Shown here piece by piece: positions 25,231 through 34,895 of a DNA stretch of 64,000 nt (the stretch's first letter is position 1; each line of letters opens with the position of its first letter). The notes below the pieces were generated by a model that saw only the letters and a list, made by a program, of their open reading frames with translations, did not search any database and was not told where the DNA came from. The stretch lies in NCBI RefSeq assembly GCF_947507565.1, contig NC_089182.1, positions 186,001 to 250,000 of the forward strand. Direction: 5' to 3'. This DNA is from Oscarella lobularis. Taxonomy: Eukaryota; Porifera; Homoscleromorpha; Homosclerophorida; Oscarellidae. A program made the translations under genes and the position numbers.

Positions 25231-25838
25231 ATGGAAAGCATTCTAAAGGAAACGATACCTCTGGACGACTTGAAAGTACGGTAGCGCCTCCAGAGAAACC
25301 ACTCCTACGGTCAACACATCCTTTTTAGAACTTTGAGCGTCAATTCGTGCAGGAACGTCGTAAAGGCAAAGTGAAAGACTCGACGCAATTCAGCTACGCT
25401 TGGGCTCTCACTCGCAGCCAATACAAAGACGACATCCATAAGGGAATCGGGCTTCTAGAAAGTCAGTACAGTAAAACACAATACGACTCCCCTTCTATCC
25501 TATATCCTAGACCTTTGCACGACGAACAAAGGAACAGATCAAAGAGATTATCTTTTTTATATTGCTGTCGCCTATTATCGCCTGGAAGAATATTCCAAAG
25601 CGTTACCGTACGTCCAGAGAATTCTCTCGACGGAACCGAACAACCAGCAAGCGCAAGAACTGGAAAGAATCATCAAAAGAAAAATTCACCGAGGTACGTT
25701 TGCATCTCGTTTTGACGTCACTTGCCCATGAAATTTTCTCTTGTAGAGGGTCTCATGGGATTGGCCGTTGTCGGAGGCGGGGTCGCTGTTGCCGCGGCAG
25801 CCGCTGTTGGCGCTCTAATCGCACTTGCAAGAAAATGA
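25231..25838 (+). CDS. FIS1: FIS1: mitochondrial and peroxisomal fission adaptor
   Basis: FIS1 is a tail-anchored TPR-like protein on the mitochondrial and peroxisomal surface that recruits fission factors. Exon 1 reads MESILKETIPLDDLK (ATG 25231-25233). Exon 2 reads NFERQFVQERRKGKVKDSTQ and FSYAWALTRSQYKDDIHKGI, very close to the human sequence. Exon 3 carries the second TPR-like pair (LFYIAVAYYRLEEYSKALPY, then LSTEPNNQQAQELERIIKRK). Exon 4 gives the C-terminal anchor EGLMGLAVVGGGVAVAAAAA and a very short basic end ARK. Introns are about 60-80 bp. Confidence 0.92.
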
Positions 25839-26138
25839 AACATTCAACTAGATAATTAGTTTAGGAAAAGCCTTTTTTAAGAGTGCAACAATAACAAAAT
25901 AGAAATTTGCCCCTTGTACGGACACGAATGAAGACGGACACAAATACAACGAAGGAAGAAGAAGTGAAAGAAGATCATCCGGACGTGAAAAAAAAACCCC
26001 AACTACACAATAAAGGTCAAGGGTCCAAGGTAAATGAAAAAGATAAGAAAAGAGAGGAAAAATTGTGCAGGGTGACGCTCAGCAAGATGCGTGGCTAGAG
26101 GTAATCTAATCTAATGAACGGGGGAGATGGAACTTTTT
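25839..26138. other. Convergent 3' flanks of FIS1 and the MAGUK gene
   Basis: 300 bp. AT-rich with a lysine-rich chance frame at 25907-26098 that has no recognisable features. Nothing else was seen. Confidence 0.5.
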
Positions 26139-28776
26139 TTAGTAGACCCAGCTGACTGGAACCCATTGTTGTTCTTTGTCCAGCTTCTCCAGGGCCCCTT
26201 CTAGCAGCGCAAACGTGTCGTCGAGATTGTCGTTGACCAATTTCAAATCGAAATAGCTCTCGTAATCTCTTTCGAGATGTCGAGACTCTTCGATCGTCTT
26301 GGACAGTTCTCTCTCCTATACGAGACGAGACTATATAGAGGAATCCCCCAAGCCAAGGGGCTCACTCACCGTCGGCGGCTTTCCCGATTGATCAGGACTG
26401 CAGGCTCGACGTAATTCGCGTAGTTTAGCGGCTCCGGGAGCGGCGACGAATACGACATAGGGTTTGAACTCAGCCGTTCGCAAATACTTCAGAGCCTTGA
26501 GAAAGAAGAAAAAAATTAGAAACAATGTGCAGGTGACGCGTCTTTTTTATATTATACCAATGGACTGACGTCCAAAACGCAGATCTTTCCGTTCTGAATA
26601 ACCCCTTTAACGGAATCTACCTTCGTTCCATACACTTCATCATCGTATTCGCCGTATTCGATGAACTTGTGATTCAGTATGCCGCTTTCCATTTCCGAAC
26701 GCGATACAAACCAATAGATTCCCCCATTCGTTTCCCCGCTCTTCATCGCGCGACTGGTATCTAAAAAAACCCCCTAAGATGATTTTAATAAATAAATATC
26801 TATGTATCCTCACGTGGTACTGTCGTTCCAAATTTATCCCCATGCGACGCCATGAGTCGTTTCTTCAAACTTCGTCGGCCCACTCCCTGAGCTCCTGTAA
26901 TAAATAAATACCCAATCAATATTAATTACTTAACAAGTACATTGCATTTGCCTAATAAGACGACCACTTTGCGTTGGCCTGGAGGAACTTGAGTCACCTC
27001 TTCATAAATCACCAATTCGTGTTTATCAAATTCTAGAAATAAAGTTATAGCGATGAAAAATCACGTGGTTTTCAAATGTACCGTGATTTCGAGAAGACGT
27101 GTACATAAGCCGGCGTTTTTCCTTTCGTTTCGCAAAAGGAAGACAACCTGAGACATCCCCATACAAGTCAATCCATCCCCTCATATAAAATTATTACCTG
27201 ATCTTGATGAGGAATCATAGTCGCCGGACACGCCAGCGTCCGCAATACTCACCCTTCGCCTAAAGAAAAACAGTAAAAATACGTAGACAAACATTTTCCG
27301 TTGAACGTTTGAACCTCTCTTCGAACATTTGACCGGGAATGAGCCCAATTTTGCCACTTCTACTCGCAGCAACGTGATCAGCCTGAGATTTAAATCGAAA
27401 GTGAAAAAAAAAACGTATCGCGGTCCGACCTGCCACCAATTGGATTCCGATTTATCAAGAATTCTAAGCACGTCTCTTTTCTTGAAGGGAAGACCGGCGT
27501 CGATACTCGGAATGGATTTATAATCTTTGGGAGTAAAATCGAAGTGAGCTCTAACGAAAAGCTAAAACAAAATTAATAATTAATAATTAATAATTCTATC
27601 CGTATGGAGTTGCTACCTCAGAAGTCGTTTCCTTATCGTCTACGTCAGCTGCCTCGATTTTGAGCATAATACTGCCTTCAGCTTCAGCCTAGAATCGCTC
27701 CCATTGGATACGGAACTAGAGTCACTTCTCCCCTCTAACCAATTTCGCTTTCATGTTTATGGGTTTTCCTTCAAAGGAATTGACGGACAGAATGACGTCA
27801 CCCGCGTGAAGGAGACCCTGTTTGTCGACCGAGCCTCCTTTTATTACTCTTGTGATTTTCAACTGGTTATCTTCGATTGTCAGGGTAATTCCCTTTTTTT
27901 AATTAATTAAAATGAGTCGAAAAATGTTATTGTGATGCTGGGAAATGCTTACCAATGGCTCGTTTCGTTTCTTGTGAATTCCGACGATTTTAATCAGAGG
28001 AAACATATCGATATCTCCGTTTTCTATTGACGTTTGACCAGCGGCGTTTTCCCCTTCGGGAAAAGAAGAAGAGTCAAGACGACGAAGACTGTCTAATTCA
28101 ATTTCAAATCGTTCGTCTACGACGTCATCATAGGCAGCCAATAAATTCTATAGCTCAAAATCAAAATAATGAATTTTCCCTCTTGGTTATAGTTTACTTT
28201 CAAATGGGACTCGTTCAACAAACGAGCCAAGGCTTCTTCCTCCCCTCCTCCCCTAACTCCATCATTCTTATCAAAAGAAGACAGCAACTAGACAAATTAA
28301 TCAATTACGAATAGGGAGGGATTTTTTCTCCGTTTTTCTCACTTCCTCTGCTTGATCAGATGACGATCTCTCGTCCTCCTTCACATTTCTTCTCACTTCC
28401 ACCCCAATAGTCCCGTGTTCCATCAGTTTATCGTAAGTCTTAAAAAACGACTCCCATTCCATGCGCATTTCATTACGACTTCTCCTGTGTACTGTACCTG
28501 TAATAGAAACTCCATCTCCGGATTCTCGAAAACGCGCTGAAGAAAGGGCATATCGAAATCGACGTTCTCTCCTCTTCCGCCGGCCCGTTTTATCGCCTTG
28601 AGCATGTCTTCTACGGCTACAAAACGCGATCGTAGAACCGAATCGAAAACAAAGGGGCCCCCCCGCTGAGTCCCCGCCGGCGACAGCGTGGAGAGCGCAC
28701 CTTGAGGCGCGCCGCTCGTCGCGGCGTTGCCATCGTCGAAAGCGGCGTCGTCTTGGCGCGTCGTGTCGTCCTGCAT
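26139..28776 (-). CDS. MPP2/MPP6-type MAGUK scaffold (L27-L27-PDZ-SH3-GK)
   Basis: MPP-family MAGUKs organise cell polarity and synaptic or junctional membrane complexes. The start reads MQDDTTRQDDAAFDDGNAAT. L27-1 contains MPFLQRVFENPEMEFLL and L27-2 contains ALARLLNESHLKNLLAAYDD. The PDZ domain starts IKIVGIHKKRNEPL. SH3 includes LRILDKSESNWWQVGP and IGLIPGQMFEERF. The guanylate-kinase-like domain contains FVSRSEMESGILNHKFIEYG and LKYLRTAEFKPYVVFVAAPG. The protein ends QWVPVSWVY, as MPP2 and MPP6 do, rather than in the PALS1-type ending. Multiple short introns. It is divergent from the iGluR cluster, whose first gene starts 537 bp away. Vertebrate MPP1/2/6/7 orthology needs a tree. Confidence 0.9.
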
Positions 28777-29313
28777 CGCGTGACTGTCGCGAGAGGCGTT
28801 GCAGGATTAGAGGAAGAGAAGAACCGGTTCTGCAAGCGAGGCGGACGTAGGTGAAGAGAGAACTGGCTTCGCTCGTCGCTTCGAGGGACGAGAATAGGAA
28901 TGGAATGCCGTTCGTTAGTCCCACGACGTTGGTGATATTAAAAGACAAACAGGACGGGCTTTGGCTGCATCAGTGCATGCGCGTTGTCATCACACCCACG
29001 TTTTTTTTATCGATCCAGCGGCAAACATCTCCATCGAAAAATAATTCTCCAGATGGCTCTGCCGAACGCTTACCTCTTCATCCACAAACAGATACATGTA
29101 ATTAATTAATTATTTGATTTGGCTTACTGTACTGTAGTGTACTAGTAGTAGAGGTACTGGACACAACTTAGCACGAATTTTGTTTTTCAAAACCTGTAAA
29201 TGAATAGAGTTATGTACTCGCGGCGTGTGGTATTCTTCAGACCCACGCGTCTCGCGGCGAGAGGAACGCACCCTCGAGTCCGGGAATCTGCATAAATCAT
29301 TTTCTCTTTGCCA
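28777..29313. promoter_or_regulatory. Divergent MAGUK / iGluR1 intergenic region
   Basis: 537 bp. It includes TTAATTAATTAATTA around 29099-29113 and a stretch of short repeated ACTGTACTGTAGTGTACTAG sequence near 29127-29146. No TATA box is obvious. This is the only long upstream region for the whole receptor array. Confidence 0.5.
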
Positions 29314-31968
29314 ATGATTGTTCTGTTTTGCTTTGCTTTGGCACTTTCGAGCACTGCGTATGCTCGCCCGTCTAAACTTTTGTCGTCACCCCAGTCCAAC
29401 GGAGCAGACAATTGCCTGGGAAAGACAACATTTCGACTGGGCGTACTCCTCCCATCTATCGTAATCGCAGACGAAGAGCTAAATCAACCCGTAGCTGCCG
29501 TAGAAATGGCGGCCAATCAAATCAACGCCGACGAAACGCTATTACCAAACGCCTGCATCGAGATCGTCGCCAACGATACAAGCGACGGACTGTGGGAAAC
29601 AATGGAGGCTGCGCTATGGCAAATCAACGCCGCCAAAGTCGACGCTATTATTGGTCCGGCAGAAGGCTCGACGACTCAAGTCGTCTCACCAATCGCCGCC
29701 GAAGCCGGCGTTCCACTTCTAACTCCATCCGCCGTCAGTTTCGACACAGACACGTCGATTCTACTTCACCCGACCTTTTTTCGCGTCTCTCCCTACGATC
29801 TCTACCTCGAACAAGTCGTTCAGGAGACGCTGGGCGAATTTACGTGGACCAAAGTGGCCGTTATTGTGACGCGCGACAATTATAGAGCGCAAGCGATCGC
29901 CAATACATTCACCGGCGACGAAAGCAGGATCGACGTCGCCGCTTTCGTCTATCTGCACGAGCCACACAACGAATTAGACGCGACGGAAATTCAACAATTG
30001 CGTCGTCTGAAGGACGCCGACGTGTCGATATTTGTCGTCGCCGTCGCCGGCAGCGAATTGAATCTCGTTCTCAGCGTCGCTGCCGAAGCTGGGCTAATGG
30101 ACGTCGGTTACGCGTGGATCGTTGTCTGGTGCAATTACGGTACTGACGTATTCGACGAGAGAACGATGAACGGGATTCTTTGCATACGACAGCGAGTGGA
30201 TTCAAACGTTACGACGGCTTTGTGGGAGAAGTTTGCTTCGCAGCCCTTCTCCGGAATTGGATACAGTCCCTGGCTTGATTCCGTTCATGCCTATGATGCG
30301 ACGATGGCCGTCGCTCAGGTCATAAATGACGTGCAAAGCATGTCGCCCAGGCAACAGCTGTCCGATTCGCTTGATTTTCGTCCGCTTCCGTCACCGTATG
30401 CGCATTCTGTTCTTCGGCAATTGCGTCAGGGTAACTTTACAGGGATGTCGGGATCATTTGATTTTTCTGCTCAACAGGCATCAACGTATGACATTTTAAA
30501 TTATAATGATGGAGAAATGCTTTCTGTCGCTACGTGGACGCAGAACGATCGATTCAATTCGATGGATAACGTGACTATTCGCTGGCCTGGCAACACGACA
30601 GTCGTTCCAACTGGCTTCTCAGTTCAGTCTGACTCCGTTATTAATGCCCTTATACCAATGTCGTGGCCATTTACAGGTTTACGGCATAAGACGACGGGTG
30701 AAAACTGCGAACACTTACCTCCGGAAAATCAAACTGACTGCACCTTTCAGGGCGTGGCAATTGAGCTAATGAAAAAAATAGCAGATAGCGAGACAATCAA
30801 AGCTAAGATTAAATATCATCTCTGGAGACAGGGCTGGACGGACATGGTAAAAGTCATAGGGAACGATAGCACACCTTACGACATGGCCATTGGCAGTGTA
30901 ACTGTAACAGAAGAACGAGCCTCGTACGCCGTTTTCACGCGCAGCATTTACACCAGCGGTATACGAATCTTGACGGCACGACCTCAGACAATATCGCCGG
31001 GACTAGCGGAATTCTTCAAGCCCTTTGAATGGGCCGTCTGGCTATTGATTGTCGTTGCTCTGCTGGTATGTGCCGTTGTGATCATGTATCTTGATCCGAG
31101 TGCCGTTGTGAGCGAACCGCCGAAGGTTTACAACGAAATGAGTCGAGCGAAACGACTGTTTCACTCGTGGGTGGACAGCACCTATTTTTCATTTGCGACC
31201 TTTTTCTTCGTTCAGCAGCAGGAGAACGTTAACAACATCTTCGCTCGAATACTCCTTGTGATGCTCTGTTTTTTCGTTCTCATCATCGTGGGAGCCTACA
31301 CTGCCAATATGGCCGCTTTTCTGACGAATCGGCCGCATATGACGGAGATGATAACCGACTACAAAGATCTCATTGGTCGAAGTGTAATAGCCCGAAAAGG
31401 AACAGCAAGCGTTCCCTATGTCCAAGAGGAATTGAATCTGGGAGGAAATCTTACGTTAGTTCGAACAGGCGACGAAGCCGTCGAGCTCTTAAAAAGCAAC
31501 AAAGGAGACGCTTACATATCGGATACTCCCCACGTTCTCGGTCTCGCAGCAGGAGACTGTGACGTCATTGTCGTTGGAAGCCAAGAGCAGCAGCAATTCT
31601 ACGCATTTCCTACGAAAACGAATTTTCGATTCCGGGAGCAAATAAACAAGGAAATCGCAGCTGCGATCGACGAAGAGTTTGTTACGAATACGCTGCAGAA
31701 AGTTCTAAATAATCAATGTCCTCCTGTCGAAGAGGACTCCGAATCTCACACCGATCCCATAAGTATCCGAGACGTTGCCGGTCTTTTCGTCGTATCCGCA
31801 GTTGCGGCGTCGCTTTTTGTCTTTTTCAAAGCTGTCTACCACGTTGGCGTACGATCGAGACGCAGCAAAGCGGAAAATTTTAACATTTACTTTTCGGAAC
31901 CAGAATATGCTGACGTTCCTGGCGGAGAACCTATCAGCAATGGAACTTATTCAAAATCTATGGTGTAA
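29314..31968 (+). CDS. Ionotropic glutamate receptor, copy 1
   Basis: Full-length intronless iGluR of 884 residues; first true ATG at 29314. A signal peptide (MIVLFCFALALSSTAYA) precedes an ANF-type amino-terminal domain (about 30-390). S1 begins near 440 (INALIPMSWPFTG) and contains SVTVTEERASYAVF, whose arginine aligns with the ligand-carboxylate arginine (GluA2 R485). M1 is at about 570 (AVWLLIVVALLVCAVVIMYL), the pore loop near 622 (YFSFATFFFVQQQENV) and M3 near 660 (GAYTANMAAFLTNR). S2 contains YISDTPHVLG, with aspartate where AMPA receptors have E705. M4 is near 822. The tail ends YSKSMV, a class I PDZ ligand. It probably forms plasma-membrane cation channels, but ligand is unknown. Confidence 0.93.
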   Translation: MIVLFCFALALSSTAYARPSKLLSSPQSNGADNCLGKTTFRLGVLLPSIVIADEELNQPVAAVEMAANQINADETLLPNACIEIVANDTSDGLWETMEAALWQINAAKVDAIIGPAEGSTTQVVSPIAAEAGVPLLTPSAVSFDTDTSILLHPTFFRVSPYDLYLEQVVQETLGEFTWTKVAVIVTRDNYRAQAIANTFTGDESRIDVAAFVYLHEPHNELDATEIQQLRRLKDADVSIFVVAVAGSELNLVLSVAAEAGLMDVGYAWIVVWCNYGTDVFDERTMNGILCIRQRVDSNVTTALWEKFASQPFSGIGYSPWLDSVHAYDATMAVAQVINDVQSMSPRQQLSDSLDFRPLPSPYAHSVLRQLRQGNFTGMSGSFDFSAQQASTYDILNYNDGEMLSVATWTQNDRFNSMDNVTIRWPGNTTVVPTGFSVQSDSVINALIPMSWPFTGLRHKTTGENCEHLPPENQTDCTFQGVAIELMKKIADSETIKAKIKYHLWRQGWTDMVKVIGNDSTPYDMAIGSVTVTEERASYAVFTRSIYTSGIRILTARPQTISPGLAEFFKPFEWAVWLLIVVALLVCAVVIMYLDPSAVVSEPPKVYNEMSRAKRLFHSWVDSTYFSFATFFFVQQQENVNNIFARILLVMLCFFVLIIVGAYTANMAAFLTNRPHMTEMITDYKDLIGRSVIARKGTASVPYVQEELNLGGNLTLVRTGDEAVELLKSNKGDAYISDTPHVLGLAAGDCDVIVVGSQEQQQFYAFPTKTNFRFREQINKEIAAAIDEEFVTNTLQKVLNNQCPPVEEDSESHTDPISIRDVAGLFVVSAVAASLFVFFKAVYHVGVRSRRSKAENFNIYFSEPEYADVPGGEPISNGTYSKSMV

Positions 31969-32128
31969 ATGACTGAAATCGATATTTTCTCATATAGGAG
32001 CCTTTAGGCTTATTCATATATGGATATGTATGCTTAGTGCAGCACGTGAGCTTCAGTAAACACGCTCAACACCGAGGCAAAGTGCACATAATTTCACGTC
32101 ACATCGTCGCCCTGAAGGCAGCAGAAAT

Positions 32129-34807
32129 ATGCAGAGATACAGGCGTGGTGCGTTGTCTCCTCTGACAATGTTCGCTGCCCTCTGTTATTTCGGCTTGAAC
32201 TTTCTCGCCTCGGGCAGCGAGATCGCCCTGCGAATCGGAGTGCTCCTCCCATCGATCACATCTAAAAATGCAACTCTAAATCAGCCCCTGAAAGCTATTC
32301 AGCTGGCTGTCGAACACGTCAATGCGGATCCTTCGATGCTGCCAGGCGTTTCACTTGAAATCGTTTGTAATGAAACGGATGGAAGTCATTGGCAGCTCGT
32401 CGAAGAAACTTTCTGGCAGGTCAACACGGCGAAAGTTGTTGCGGTCATTGGGCCGTCCGATGGAGCTGCTGTTCGCGTTATTTCGCCCATTCTCGGGCAG
32501 GCAGCACTCCCACTTCTGACCCCATCTGCCGTCAGTTTTAGTGAAACAACTGCTATTGAGTTGAGCTCGGCTTTCTTCCGAGTTTCTCCCGATGATACGC
32601 TTATTGGAAGGGCTGTTTTGGCTCTAGCTAGTCGATTTAGTTGGACTCGAGTAGCAATTATTTACGTCAATGACGATTACGCTATTGCAATTCTGCGCCA
32701 AGCTGCCTTGGCCGTCCACTCGTACCAGTTAGAAATTGTCGCTTCTGTGGCATTGCCCGAGCCGCACAACGAACTCGACGTCGAAAGCATCAGGTCAATT
32801 CGGCAGCTGAAAGACACCGGAGCGAATATTTTTATTGTGGCTGTTACTGGAAGCGAAATACGACTCGTCTTAGACGTCGCATTCGAAGCGGGAATCTTGC
32901 GTCCTGGTTCGGGATGGATTGTCGCTCGTTGCAACTACGGTACCGACGTTCTTGACGTCGAAACGATGAGCGGAGTCGTTTGCATTCGTCAAAGTGTAGC
33001 TAAGGGTACGGAAACATTGTGGAACATGATGAATGCATCCTCGTCTGCAGACTCTGAAATAGGAAGGAGTCCTTGGACGGACTCTGTACACGCCTACGAC
33101 GCGGTGATGGCTATTGCTCAAGCCTTGAATCAGTCGCTCGTAAACACAAGTGTTGATGATGTCTTTCCTCAGCTATTGACTGGAAAGGACTCGGTTCAGT
33201 TTCAGCCTTATCCCAGCAAATTAGCCGGACGATTTCTAAAGGAATTGGAGTATAGCACCTTTCGAGGAATTTCCGGACAGTTTTCACTTTCCGATCAAGT
33301 TCAAGCCGATCGGTACGAATTTTTAAATTTCATACACGGCGATCTTGTTCCGTTTGCCACGTGGGAAGCACTAAGAGGATTCGAATTCTTTTCGAACCAC
33401 GAGGAAATTCGATGGCCGGGTAATATCGTCACTCCTCCGAACAGTCCACCAACAGGAGTGCACGTTAATAGCGTGATCAACGCTCTTGTTCCTTTGTCGT
33501 GGCCATTCACGGCGCTTATTAATCCGGAAACGAATGAGAGCTGTCTCCACTGGAGCCGAGAAGATCAAGCCAAATGCATATTCGACGGTGTCGCGATTCG
33601 GCTCATAAACAAAATTGCCAACAGCGAGACATTAAAAGTGCAACTAAACTACACTCTTTGGACTGGTCCTTGGACTGATCTCGTGAAGACAGTGGGGCAG
33701 AAAGACAGCCCATACGATATCGCTGTTGGAAGTATAACCGTCACAAGCGAAAGGTCTGCGTATGCCGTTTTCACAAAAGGATTTTATGACACTGGTATTC
33801 GAATACTCACAAAGCGGCACGATGGAAGCGACCGGGGCTTTTTTGAATTTTTTAGGCCGTTTCAAACGCTTGTTTGGGTTCTGATTGCCCTGTCGACTGT
33901 TGTTGCCTCTTTTGTGATCATGTACTTGGATCCACAAGGAATCGCAAGTGAAACGCCCAAGGTGTATAACGAACTTGGGCCCTGGAAAAAATTCTTTCAC
34001 TTGTGGGTTGACGGAACGTATTTTGCTTTTGGCACCTTCTTTGGCGCTCAACACCAAGATCATGTCAACAACATATTCGCTCGCATCTTCATCGTGGTTC
34101 TTTGCCTATTTGTCCTTATAATTGTCGGCGCTTATACGGCAAATATGGCTGCCTTTCTGACAAATCGACAACAGCACGACATCATAGACGATTTCAAAGA
34201 CCTGATAGGTCAACGTATAGCTTGCAGGAACGGAACGGCAAGCTGCTCATTTATTCAAACTGATCTAGGGCTTCACGACACGATTACAAGTGTTCTAACT
34301 GGCGACGAAGCAGTGGCTCTCCTAGAAGCGGGCTCAGTTGACGCATATGTTTCAGACGCTCCACATTTGATGGGCGTAGCTGCAGACAACTGCGGCGTGA
34401 ACGTATTGGTTGGAGCTCAAGAGCAAGAACAGGTCTACGCATTTCCAACGAAGGAAGGATTCCCGTTGCTTCACCAAATTAATACCGAAATAACAAAAGC
34501 CACGGAAGATGATTACGTTTCCACTCAGCTAAAGGGTATTTTAGACAGCAGATGCCCGCCCTTTAGCCTTCACGAGGAAGCTCAAAGCATTAGTATTCGA
34601 GACGTCAGCGGCCTGTTTCTTTTATCGGCTGCTGTCGCCCTATTCTTCATATTTTGCAAAATTTTTTATCATTTTCTTGTGCGAGTCAGGCATCAAGCTG
34701 AAACTCTGACAATTTATTACGTAGGGGACGACGAAAAGGAACCCCGAATTGATGCCGGAGAATACAGAAGAAGAGACGACATGGAAGAGGAAAGTAGTTA
34801 TCTCTAA
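32129..34807 (+). CDS. Ionotropic glutamate receptor, copy 2
   Basis: Intronless, 892 residues, starting MQRYRRGALSPLTMFAALCY, 160 bp after copy 1. Domain order as in copy 1, which is its closest relative here (shared KVYNE and VNNIFARI blocks). The ligand arginine is in SITVTSERSAYAVF and the lobe-2 aspartate in YVSDAPHLMG. The pore loop reads YFAFGTFFGAQHQDHV, with glycine at the aligned Q/R position, and M3 is GAYTANMAAFLTNR. M4 is near residue 827 (GLFLLSAAVALFFIF). The acidic tail ends EEESSYL, again a class I PDZ-ligand pattern (S-x-L). There are many N-glycosylation sequons in the extracellular part. No polyadenylation hexamer was seen in the 88 bp before copy 3. Confidence 0.93.
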   Translation: MQRYRRGALSPLTMFAALCYFGLNFLASGSEIALRIGVLLPSITSKNATLNQPLKAIQLAVEHVNADPSMLPGVSLEIVCNETDGSHWQLVEETFWQVNTAKVVAVIGPSDGAAVRVISPILGQAALPLLTPSAVSFSETTAIELSSAFFRVSPDDTLIGRAVLALASRFSWTRVAIIYVNDDYAIAILRQAALAVHSYQLEIVASVALPEPHNELDVESIRSIRQLKDTGANIFIVAVTGSEIRLVLDVAFEAGILRPGSGWIVARCNYGTDVLDVETMSGVVCIRQSVAKGTETLWNMMNASSSADSEIGRSPWTDSVHAYDAVMAIAQALNQSLVNTSVDDVFPQLLTGKDSVQFQPYPSKLAGRFLKELEYSTFRGISGQFSLSDQVQADRYEFLNFIHGDLVPFATWEALRGFEFFSNHEEIRWPGNIVTPPNSPPTGVHVNSVINALVPLSWPFTALINPETNESCLHWSREDQAKCIFDGVAIRLINKIANSETLKVQLNYTLWTGPWTDLVKTVGQKDSPYDIAVGSITVTSERSAYAVFTKGFYDTGIRILTKRHDGSDRGFFEFFRPFQTLVWVLIALSTVVASFVIMYLDPQGIASETPKVYNELGPWKKFFHLWVDGTYFAFGTFFGAQHQDHVNNIFARIFIVVLCLFVLIIVGAYTANMAAFLTNRQQHDIIDDFKDLIGQRIACRNGTASCSFIQTDLGLHDTITSVLTGDEAVALLEAGSVDAYVSDAPHLMGVAADNCGVNVLVGAQEQEQVYAFPTKEGFPLLHQINTEITKATEDDYVSTQLKGILDSRCPPFSLHEEAQSISIRDVSGLFLLSAAVALFFIFCKIFYHFLVRVRHQAETLTIYYVGDDEKEPRIDAGEYRRRDDMEEESSYL

Positions 34808-34895
34808 TAAGGACGACGAGCCTAATTCTTATACCTACTGTATGTGGGAGACCACTCTTGATATTAAAGGCAACTCCTCCAATACGTCTGGCATC

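Noticed and set aside
25907-26098. Lys-rich 63-codon ORF after FIS1
   Set aside because: AT-rich 3' flanking DNA yields such frames by chance; no supporting signals.
34749-34895. Overlap of copy 3 with the end of copy 2
   Set aside because: The upstream part of that frame has no ATG at its start and lacks a signal peptide; the Met at 34896 opens a proper one.
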